Shown: positions 7,633 through 12,860 of the stretch, one piece after another
Layout: the number at the start of each line of letters is the position of its first letter
How positions within the stretch are numbered: position 1 is the first letter of the stretch
Assembly: GCA_036378295.1 (NCBI GenBank)
Contig: DASUWS010000222.1
Span: forward strand, 1 to 12,860
Direction of reading: 5' to 3'
DNA from: DAHUXT01 sp036378295
GTDB taxonomy: Bacteria; Chloroflexota; Ktedonobacteria; Ktedonobacterales; JADMIN01
Length of the DNA stretch: 12,860 nt
The notes under the pieces: generated by a model
The model's database searches: none
Told to the model about the DNA's origin: nothing
Seen by the model: the letters and a program-made list of their open reading frames with translations, nothing else
Program-made: the position numbers and the translations under genes

Positions 7633-7662
7633 ATTATAGAGAGCCGGGGCAGCAAGCGTCAA
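7633..7662 (-). promoter_or_regulatory. strong sigma70-type promoter of enolase
   Basis: On the minus strand, TTGACG (7662-7657) and a perfect TATAAT (7638-7633) are 18 bases apart. Transcription would start near 7626, giving a leader of about 80 nt. The -35 lies about 10 bases beyond the kinase stop codon. Confidence 0.8.
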
Positions 7663-7672
7663 GGAGTAGCAG

Positions 7673-9481
7673 CTAGCTCGCCAACGGGTGCATCTCCGCG
7701 TTGGTATAGGTCGCCTCGCCAGTTGTGCAGAGCGCCATCCAGCCGTTGCTGAAGTCCGGGTCCGTCGCTGTCTTCAGCTTGACGCCATTGATGTAGAGCG
7801 TCATCTGGTCGCCCTGGTAGAGGACGCTGACCGCGAAGTGCGGGGCCAGACCGCTCGTTAGATTGCCACGAGTAACATTCGTGGAAGTGCCATTCGCGTC
7901 AACCTTGTAGAGCACGTACGCCTTCGCCGCCGGGTCTACCCGGAAGTAGTAGCCGGTGATATTCGTGAGGCCGCCTGTCGTGTTTCCCTGGCCCTGGCGG
8001 AATCCTAGCACGACGGACCCAGAGCCCGGTTGCGCGATTGCAGCCACGTAGCCATCGTTCTGCGTGGGATCTTTGCGCTGGATGCAGCCAAGGGCATTCT
8101 GCGCTGTCACCTTGAGGTCCGCACCACCGCCCGGACACGTCTTACTCACATTCGCGCTTGTGTCCCAGGGTGTCGTTGCCCCTTCGCATCCCGGCGAGGC
8201 GTCCGAGAACACCGGGGTGGTGTTCACTCCTGTTGGAGGTGCTGGCAGCGTGGTCATGTCTTGTGAGATGGGTGGGGGCGTGGTGGTGACCGTCACGGTA
8301 CTCGCGGCGGCGGTCTGTTGCGCGGCCTGCGTCGCTTGAGCCGCCTGGGCTGCCGAGGTCGCGCTGGCATTCGCCGCGGCGGTGCCTGCTTGCGCCGTCT
8401 GGGTCGCCTGCGTTGACTGTTGCTCCCGCTGCTGCCGCATGATCAGCCCACTCGCCCCGACGATACTCACCAGCAGAAGAACGGCGGCAAGCGCGACCAA
8501 CCAGATACGGCCCAGCCCCGGCTTGCGCTCGCGTGGCGGCTTCGCCATCGGCCATTGAGGTGCGGGTCCCTGTGACACTCTACCGGTGGCGGGTCCTGGC
8601 GGCAAGGCACCAGCGCCCACCGGTTTCGCTGACAAGGCGGATTGAAGCGCTTTCGCGTATTCCGCGACGGAGGGGTAGCGCTGCGCGGGATCTTTCGCCA
8701 GCGCGCGGGCCAGCACAATGTCCACTGTCGCCGGAAGCGCTGGATTGTAGGTGCGCACCGAAGGTGGCGCTTCGTACATATGGCCGCGTGTCAGGGTCGC
8801 CAGATCGCCCTCGAATGGCGTATGGCCCGTGAGAAGCTGGTACGTCATGACGGCCAGGGCGTACTGGTCGCTCGCGGGCGAGAACTTGCCGCTGAACTGC
8901 TCCGGCGCCATGTAGGCCAGCGTGCCCGATACCTTCGTCCGAAGGCTGCTGCTGTCGGCGCCTCGCGCGATGCCAAAGTCCGCAAGCAGCGCGCGCCAGT
9001 GGCCGTTCGGCTCCAGTTGCAGCAGCACATTGCCCGGCTTGACGTCACGATGGACGACGCCACGGTCGTGGGTATACTGGAGGGCGGAAGCCACCTGACC
9101 GATGAGGTCGGCAACGAAGGCAGGCGAGGCGGGAAGCGTCAGCGGGTGGCTTGTGCGTCCTTTGATGGCATCGGCCAGCGAGCCATCGGGCGCGTATTGC
9201 ATGACGAGATAGAGTAGATCGCCCTGCACACCGCTATCGTGCACTGGGAGGATGTTCGAGTGGGAAAAGTTGCCGAGCAGGGAGGCTTCCCGCTGGAAGC
9301 GGCGGGCGATATCGGCAATCTGGGCGCTATCCCCGTCGTCCTCCGCGCGCACAATTTTGACGGCTACGGCACGATTACCGACCCGGATCTGCTCGCCGAG
9401 ATAGACCTCGCCCATGCCGCCCTCGCCGATCTTGCGCACGAGCTTGCAGCCGCCTACCTCTCGTCCCTCCAGATGCAACAT
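7673..9481 (-). CDS. membrane-anchored Ser/Thr protein kinase with external domain, 602 aa
   Basis: This is a bacterial Hanks-type (PknB-like) kinase that should phosphorylate Ser/Thr on cytoplasmic proteins. All kinase motifs are present: Gly loop GEGGMG at 19-24, Lys42, HRDVKPGN at 144-151 with Asp146, DFG at 168-170, and APE at 192-194. A Pro-rich juxtamembrane stretch (285-323) leads to one membrane helix (about 325-348). An Ala/Gln/Thr-rich linker (352-400) then connects to an external domain (about 430-600) with Cys432, 449, 466 and 585. Its beta-rich look, with LYINGVKL and a Trp near the end, resembles concanavalin/LamG-like folds, so ligand sensing at the cell surface is inferred. 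I chose ATG 9481 because GGAGG lies 5 nt upstream; the longer reading starts at a TTG that is part of the promoter -35. Targets are unknown; enolase downstream is only a neighbour. Confidence 0.95.
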   Translation of the reverse strand: MLHLEGREVGGCKLVRKIGEGGMGEVYLGEQIRVGNRAVAVKIVRAEDDGDSAQIADIARRFQREASLLGNFSHSNILPVHDSGVQGDLLYLVMQYAPDGSLADAIKGRTSHPLTLPASPAFVADLIGQVASALQYTHDRGVVHRDVKPGNVLLQLEPNGHWRALLADFGIARGADSSSLRTKVSGTLAYMAPEQFSGKFSPASDQYALAVMTYQLLTGHTPFEGDLATLTRGHMYEAPPSVRTYNPALPATVDIVLARALAKDPAQRYPSVAEYAKALQSALSAKPVGAGALPPGPATGRVSQGPAPQWPMAKPPRERKPGLGRIWLVALAAVLLLVSIVGASGLIMRQQREQQSTQATQTAQAGTAAANASATSAAQAAQATQAAQQTAAASTVTVTTTPPPISQDMTTLPAPPTGVNTTPVFSDASPGCEGATTPWDTSANVSKTCPGGGADLKVTAQNALGCIQRKDPTQNDGYVAAIAQPGSGSVVLGFRQGQGNTTGGLTNITGYYFRVDPAAKAYVLYKVDANGTSTNVTRGNLTSGLAPHFAVSVLYQGDQMTLYINGVKLKTATDPDFSNGWMALCTTGEATYTNAEMHPLAS

Positions 9482-9542
9482 CGCGCCCTCCAGCATATTG
9501 TATGTCTGCCAGTCATCTTTTCGTCCGCGGCGTATCCACCGC

Positions 9543-9571
9543 AGTATATCAGAATGGCAGTTTCCCTCCAA
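9543..9571 (-). promoter_or_regulatory. extended -10 promoter of the kinase gene
   Basis: On the minus strand, TTGGAG (9571-9566) and TATACT (9548-9543) are 17 bases apart, with TGA before the -10 forming an extended element. Transcription near 9536 gives a leader of about 55 nt. This separates the kinase from the upstream DUF3052 gene. Confidence 0.65.
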
Positions 9572-9594
9572 GGGGAATACGTTGCATATTCTCC
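9572..9594. promoter_or_regulatory. operator-like inverted repeat upstream of the kinase -35
   Basis: GGGGAATA (9572-9579) and TATTCTCC (9587-9594) form an interrupted palindrome with 7 of 8 positions matching and a 7-base spacer. It abuts the -35 of the kinase promoter, a typical place for an activator or repressor site. No matching regulator is identified. Confidence 0.4.
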
Positions 9595-9661
9595 GGAAGT
9601 TCCCAGGCAGCGGGCATGAGCGAGGTGTTTTGCCAGGAAATCATGGGCAGTATTGCGGCGG

Positions 9662-10087
9662 CTAGCGCCCTGGCGCGTACGAGGGACGGCGCTCGCGACG
9701 GATGACGAAGCGCGTGCCGTACTCCTCCTGGGAGAACGCGGCGATCTTGTTATCCACCAGATCAGTTTGTAGCGCGGCAGCCTGCACGTCGTCCCAGGTG
9801 AAGGTGATGCCTCGTCTGCGGGCGACGGGCTTCTTCGCCAATATCACCCAGATCGCGCCACTGGGCACGATGCGCCATTGGAGCGCGGCGAAACGCTCGG
9901 CCAGGCCCGCGACCGTCCGTGGCCAGAGAAAGATCAGATCATAGCGCTCGTTATTCTCGGCCAGTTCGGCGGGTGTCACGCCGGATGGACAGGCATCCCG
10001 CAGCAGGGTGACGGCTGGCGCAGGTGCGTCCACCAGCGCAACCGAGCAGCCAGGCACGATGCCGAGCTTGCGCGCCAGATCAGTCAT
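9662..10087 (-). CDS. DUF3052 family protein, 141 aa
   Basis: The sequence fits the uncharacterised DUF3052 family: KLGIVPGCSVALVDAP near the start, a YDLIFLW strand at 49-55, the VPSGAIWVILAKK core at 74-86 and TDLVDNKIAAF at 108-118. The core resembles part of a Rossmann-like or methyltransferase-like fold, but no cofactor motif is complete. Biochemical function is not known. The ATG overlaps the stop of the upstream YdeI-type gene as ATGA, so translation is probably coupled, and a modest AAAGGTG lies just upstream. The C-terminus is basic (RRERRPSYAPGR). No clear terminator follows before the kinase promoter. Confidence 0.82.
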   Translation of the reverse strand: MTDLARKLGIVPGCSVALVDAPAPAVTLLRDACPSGVTPAELAENNERYDLIFLWPRTVAGLAERFAALQWRIVPSGAIWVILAKKPVARRRGITFTWDDVQAAALQTDLVDNKIAAFSQEEYGTRFVIRRERRPSYAPGR

Positions 10088-10725
10088 ACAGCACCTTTAT
10101 CGCTCGCATTACTCGCACGAGACGATGACCCGCCTGAAGAGCGCGGGGCGGCGGAGCCATACGAGAGGTGCTTCAACTTCCTCCTCTCGGCGGAGTCCTG
10201 GATGAGCGTCGTGAGCCGCTTGCGACGTGTTGTTTCCGTCTTCGCGCTCACTATCCACCAGATAGCGGTGCGCTGGTACGAGGGCGCCTGTACCTGGAAA
10301 AACTCCCAGGCGGACGCATTCGCCCGAAACTGCGCCTCGTCAACTTCATCGAGCGACTGCGGGCGGTTCTCGAAAGAGTATCTTCCCGCCTGCCTGGGAT
10401 CACGCCCGGTGAAGGTCTGGAGTCCCGCTGGCTGCATCTTCCCATCCGCGATCAACTGCTCCGCGCGCCGGAGGTTGACCGCGCTCCAGATGCTATGCGG
10501 CTTGCGAGGCGTGAAGCGAGCGGTATAGCGATGCTCGTCAAGGGATTTCACATGGCCGTCTATCCAGCCAAAGCAGAGCGCCTCGTCCACCGCCTGGGCC
10601 TGCGTGAAGCCTGTCACTCCCGAGCGTTTCTTGTAGAATCCCAGCAGAAGCTCCCGCTCCGTGGCATGGTGCTCCTGCAGCCAGGCGCGAAACTCCTCGG
10701 GTGAGCGAAAGAAGATCGGCTCCAT
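10084..10725 (-). CDS. YdeI/OmpD-associated family protein, 213 aa
   Basis: Two parts are visible. Residues 1-110 include DEALCFGWIDG (47-57), SLDEHRYTARFTPRKPHSIW (61-80) and SAVN, typical of YdeI-type proteins. Residues about 125-188 carry the OmdA-type helical domain with WWIVSAKTETTRRKRL at 156-171. Family members have been linked to protection against antimicrobial peptides or bacteriocins in enterobacteria; whether that applies here is unknown. The protein should be cytoplasmic. The tail (189-213) is a Ser/Arg/Ala-rich, probably disordered extension. GGAGG lies 7 nt before the ATG. It follows the WYL regulator gene on the same strand with its own extended -10 element between, and overlaps DUF3052 by four bases. 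Confidence 0.9.
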   Translation of the reverse strand: MEPIFFRSPEEFRAWLQEHHATERELLLGFYKKRSGVTGFTQAQAVDEALCFGWIDGHVKSLDEHRYTARFTPRKPHSIWSAVNLRRAEQLIADGKMQPAGLQTFTGRDPRQAGRYSFENRPQSLDEVDEAQFRANASAWEFFQVQAPSYQRTAIWWIVSAKTETTRRKRLTTLIQDSAERRKLKHLSYGSAAPRSSGGSSSRASNASDKGAV

Positions 10726-10781
10726 ACAGTATCCTCCGCTGCTCTCTGCACTCCAGAGATGGGGATGACAGTCACACGGCT

Positions 10782-10790
10782 ATTGTACCA
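10782..10790 (-). promoter_or_regulatory. extended -10 element upstream of the YdeI-type gene
   Basis: TGGTACAAT on the minus strand matches TG-n-TATAAT with one mismatch. No good -35 is present 17 bases upstream. It begins within 12 bases of the WYL regulator stop, so the YdeI-DUF3052 pair may be transcribed both from here and by read-through. Confidence 0.4.
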
Positions 10791-10801
10791 AAACAGATGT
10801 T

Positions 10802-11746
10802 CTACTGCCCAGGCTGGCCAAGCATCTCTCGTGCCCTGCGCTGAACGTCTTCCCGAAGCTCCACCGGCTCGATCACGGTCCCGCCAGTCCCCAGGCCAAA
10901 CGCCAGCATCCGCGCATCTTCGACCGAGCCGACACGCATCTCGGCACGGTACCATCCCATGCTATCAGGCGTGGCGCTTACGTCGAGGATGTGCCGCCGG
11001 AGGAATGTCAGCCCCTGCTCGTTGCAGCGGACCGCGAACGCATACGACGACGCTCGCCCGCTCACCTGCCTGGTATGCTCGCGCCAGTATGTCTCCAGAT
11101 CGAAGTCCGGCTGCCGCTGAAAGGGCGTCTCCAGTACCTCCGCCTCGCGGATGCGCGAGACACGATACGTGCGATACTCGCCATCGCGCCGGGCCAGCAG
11201 ATACCATACGCCGGCTTTCGCTACCAGACTGTACGGCTCAACGATGCGCTCGGCAATCGTGCCATCGGCGCGGATGTAGGTCATGCGCAGGCGGCGCGCA
11301 TCGTAGACAGCACGCTGGAGCGCGTCCCAGAATGGCGGCGACGCCTCGTTCCACCACCAAATCGGATCGATATGGACCCGCTGGCGGAACTGCTCGATGG
11401 CGCCGCGATGCAGCGCGGGCAGCGCCGCGAACAGCTTGAGCAGTGTGTGCCGCGCCTGCTCCTGAAAGCCCAAATCGCGCGGGAGATTCGGCATTCCTGA
11501 GATGAAAAGCGTTAGCGCCTCCGTCTCAGTCAGCCCAGTTAGCGTTGTCCGGTACTGCGGGTCGAGCGCGATACCACCACCATGTCCACCTTCGGCATAG
11601 ATCGGCACGCCCGCAATGCTCAGGGCTTCGATGTCGCGCAGAATCGTCCGGCGCGATACCTCCAACTCCGCGGCAAGCGCCTGCGCCGTCATTTTGCCGC
11701 GTGCCTGCAAGAGCATCGTGATGGCGAGCAGCCTGTCCGCGCGCAT
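10802..11746 (-). CDS. WYL-domain transcriptional regulator, 314 aa
   Basis: Residues 1-60 form a DeoR-type winged helix-turn-helix (RADRLLAITMLLQARGKMTA, then ALAAELEVSRRTILRDIEAL). Residues about 145-205 are the WYL domain, with Trp181-Tyr182-Leu183 in GVWYLLAR and TYRVSRIREAEVL, followed by a WCX-like C-terminal region (about 231-310). WYL domains bind ligands, in some proteins nucleic acids or nucleotides, and tune DNA binding. I chose ATG 11746, which has GAGAGGAAG a few bases upstream; the TTG at 11773 lies within the predicted -10. The gene is divergent from a Rid-family gene, and a perfect inverted repeat sits within its own promoter spacer, suggesting autorepression. Such regulators often control the adjacent divergent gene. 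The ligand is unknown. Confidence 0.94.
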   Translation of the reverse strand: MRADRLLAITMLLQARGKMTAQALAAELEVSRRTILRDIEALSIAGVPIYAEGGHGGGIALDPQYRTTLTGLTETEALTLFISGMPNLPRDLGFQEQARHTLLKLFAALPALHRGAIEQFRQRVHIDPIWWWNEASPPFWDALQRAVYDARRLRMTYIRADGTIAERIVEPYSLVAKAGVWYLLARRDGEYRTYRVSRIREAEVLETPFQRQPDFDLETYWREHTRQVSGRASSYAFAVRCNEQGLTFLRRHILDVSATPDSMGWYRAEMRVGSVEDARMLAFGLGTGGTVIEPVELREDVQRRAREMLGQPGQ

Positions 11747-11772
11747 GCCGTACTTCCTCTCATCAAGAGACA

Positions 11773-11801
11773 ATTATCGAGTGACAATGGGTGTCACCCA
11801 A
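11773..11801 (-). promoter_or_regulatory. promoter of the WYL regulator with operator in the spacer
   Basis: On the minus strand, TTGGGT (11801-11796) and GATAAT (11778-11773) are 17 bases apart. The palindrome GTGACA-N5-TGTCAC (11781-11797) fills the spacer. Transcription would start near 11767, about 20 nt before the ATG. No equally clear promoter is seen for the divergent gene; TACACT at 11809-11814 is a weak -10 candidate. Confidence 0.5.
11781..11797. promoter_or_regulatory. perfect inverted repeat GTGACA-N5-TGTCAC
   Basis: Two 6-bp arms are separated by ATGGG. The centre-to-centre distance of about one helical turn suits a dimeric helix-turn-helix protein. It lies in the divergent region, 48 nt upstream of the Rid-family start and inside the promoter spacer of the WYL regulator. 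Confidence 0.6.
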
Positions 11802-11844
11802 GAGAGCGTACACTGGCATTAGCCAATTGTGAAGGAGGAAACCA

Positions 11845-12246
11845 ATGGGAAGTGTTGAATATCTCAACCCTGATGGCCTGCACAAGAACCCGGCGTTCGC
11901 CAATGTCATCGTCGTCAGCGGGCAGACAAAAACGGTCTACATCGGCGGGCAGGACGCGGTAGACGCGGCGGGGAATATCGTGGGGAAAGGTGACATCGCC
12001 GCGCAGACCGAACAGGTGATGCAGAACCTGCAAGTTGCGCTGGCGGCGGGCGGCGCGACGCTGGAGCACGTGATCAAATGGACCCTCTACGTCGTGCAGG
12101 GACAGGCAATCGCGCCAGGCTTCGCGGTATTCCAGCGCGTCTGGGGTAATCGCCCCAACCCACCGGCAATCACCATGGCGTACGTGGCCGGGCTGGCGAA
12201 TCCCGACTTCCTGATCGAGATGGAGGCGATTGCCGTCGTACCGTAG
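11845..12246 (+). CDS. Rid (YjgF/YER057c/UK114) family protein lacking the key Arg, 133 aa
   Basis: Length and motifs fit the Rid family, small cytoplasmic trimers; RidA proper hydrolyses reactive enamine/imine intermediates from pyridoxal-phosphate enzymes. Visible motifs are VYIGGQDAVDAAGNIVGKGD at 31-50, QTEQVMQNLQVALAAGGATL at 54-73, and IEMEAIAVV at 124-132. In the segment PPAITMAYVAGL, Ile109 stands where RidA has the substrate-binding Arg (Arg105 in the bacterial enzyme). Members without this Arg are assigned to other Rid subfamilies and are not expected to act as enamine deaminases. AAGGAGG lies 6 nt before the ATG. The gene is divergent from the WYL regulator and 6 nt upstream of a small OmdA-domain gene, so the three probably form one regulatory unit. 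Confidence 0.92.
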   Translation: MGSVEYLNPDGLHKNPAFANVIVVSGQTKTVYIGGQDAVDAAGNIVGKGDIAAQTEQVMQNLQVALAAGGATLEHVIKWTLYVVQGQAIAPGFAVFQRVWGNRPNPPAITMAYVAGLANPDFLIEMEAIAVVP

Positions 12247-12252
12247 CTGACG

Positions 12253-12552
12253 ATGGAGTCAGGCAGCAGAAAGGTAAACAGCGTATTGAGCGACGTAGAT
12301 GTATCTCAGAATCCCCGCAGGCGGCCGCGTTGTCCCATGCCGGCATCTGTCCGCGACGCGCTCGATCAGGGCGGACTGATGGGGGCGTATCTCGCGCGAC
12401 CGCTGTACCAGCAAAACGACTATCTCCGCTGGATCACGAGTGCCTGGCGACCGGAAACACGTGAGAAACGGCTGGCGCAGATGCTCGACGAGCTGCCAGC
12501 CGGCGATGCGTATATGCGCATGCCGTACCGGGCGATGCACGGGCAGTCGTAA
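12253..12552 (+). CDS. small YdeI/OmdA-domain protein, 99 aa
   Basis: Residues about 32-88 resemble the OmdA-type helical domain: SVRDALDQGGLMGAY, then DYLRWITSAWRPETREKRLAQMLDEL. The W-I-x-S-A-x3-[ET]-T-R-x-K-R-L pattern matches the one in the larger YdeI-type protein at 10084-10725, but the N-terminal YdeI part is absent. The start is uncertain: ATG 12253 has no ribosome binding site but lies 6 nt after the Rid stop and may be coupled to it. ATG 12337 would give 71 residues beginning MPASVRDAL, which fits the domain boundary better. Residues 1-28 of the longer form look unconserved. Function is unknown. Confidence 0.7.
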   Translation: MESGSRKVNSVLSDVDVSQNPRRRPRCPMPASVRDALDQGGLMGAYLARPLYQQNDYLRWITSAWRPETREKRLAQMLDELPAGDAYMRMPYRAMHGQS

Positions 12553-12860
12553 CCAACGTTGCAGCCATATTCATCATAGCTGGATGGTTGGCTGAGTCGG
12601 TAACTAGTGAGGTGTTGAGCGGGAGCGACCCACTCCTCCTGTCCCCCTCCCAGCGTCCGGATGGGGGTGGCCAAAGACCTGAGGCCGGGGGTGTGGGCAG
12701 CAATCACACTGCACAACCGCTCTTCTGGCTATCCGGCGCGCTTGCCTGCATCCATGGGACGGATCGTAGAGGAGTTCATACCCAGGCTGATGCGTGCCCG
12801 CGTCGAGCGGATCATCCGACGGATGCGCCCGCGCCGCGCCGGAGTCAGCTCGTGGGGCAG
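12553..12860. other. no identifiable gene; ambiguous partial ORF at the window edge
   Basis: After the OmdA-domain gene, 12553-12660 holds nothing recognisable, and no T-tailed terminator is present. From ATG 12661 a plus-strand frame stays open to the edge (66 codons), with a more coding-like, Arg-rich section from ATG 12754, but no ribosome binding site precedes either. On the minus strand a frame runs from the edge to a TAG at 12731-12729 (43 codons). Their third codon positions coincide, so GC3 cannot separate them. Neither translation is recognised. Confidence 0.3.

Noticed and set aside
9482..9571. TTG-initiated N-terminal extension of the kinase
   Set aside because: The TTG is part of the predicted -35 element, so the extension would precede the transcription start; ATG 9481 has GGAGG at ideal distance.
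11747..11773. TTG start for the WYL regulator
   Set aside because: It coincides with the predicted -10 GATAAT; ATG 11746 has a ribosome binding site and gives the usual MRADRLL beginning.
12640..12700. G-rich stretch as a possible G-quadruplex or terminator hairpin
   Set aside because: Only two G5 runs and one G3 run occur, with uneven loops. CCCCC/GGGGG could pair, but no T tract follows.
1..12860. CRISPR arrays, tRNAs, rRNAs, insertion sequences, phage genes
   Set aside because: No regularly spaced repeats, cloverleaf sequences, terminal inverted repeats or transposase motifs were seen on either strand by eye.

Overview
The window is a GC-rich, densely packed stretch of bacterial chromosome. 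It holds twelve well-supported protein genes plus one unresolved open stretch at the right edge. I see no rRNA, tRNA, CRISPR array, transposase or integrase. The best taxonomic guess is Chloroflexota, perhaps the Ktedonobacteria. This rests mainly on the Ser/Thr kinase, which has one membrane helix, an Ala/Gln/Thr-rich linker and an external domain, and on the general look of the rhomboid, DUF3052 and YdeI-type proteins. It is an impression, not a database result.

Layout, left to right. A 633-residue multi-pass membrane protein of unknown family (+) has a strong extended -10 promoter. It converges on an NAD(P)-dependent aldehyde dehydrogenase (-). Divergent from that is a rhomboid intramembrane protease (+), followed by a 72-residue helical protein (+). 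Next is a minus-strand block, in transcription order: WYL-domain regulator, YdeI/OmpD-associated protein, DUF3052 protein, membrane Ser/Thr kinase, enolase, and an alpha/beta-hydrolase-fold protein. Separate promoters are visible before the kinase and before enolase. Divergent from the WYL regulator is a Rid-family gene (+), followed 6 nt later by a small protein carrying a second YdeI/OmdA-type domain (+). The last 300 bases hold no recognisable gene.

How the genes may work together. Enolase is glycolytic housekeeping and appears to share its transcript with the hydrolase-fold protein. The WYL regulator gene has a perfect GTGACA-N5-TGTCAC inverted repeat inside the spacer of its own predicted promoter, 48 nt upstream of the Rid start. 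The simplest reading is autoregulation plus control of the divergent Rid/OmdA pair. YdeI and DUF3052 overlap by four bases and are probably translationally coupled.

The points most worth a second look are: a hydrolase whose nucleophile-elbow Ser is Gly; a Rid protein lacking the substrate-binding Arg; two OmdA-domain proteins on either side of one regulator; a related hairpin-like element at both convergent junctions; paired AGGCGCCT palindromes 50 bp apart, one overlapping a ribosome binding site; and a structured hairpin at the predicted 5' end of the enolase mRNA. I do not see a complete, clearly novel defence or biosynthetic system.
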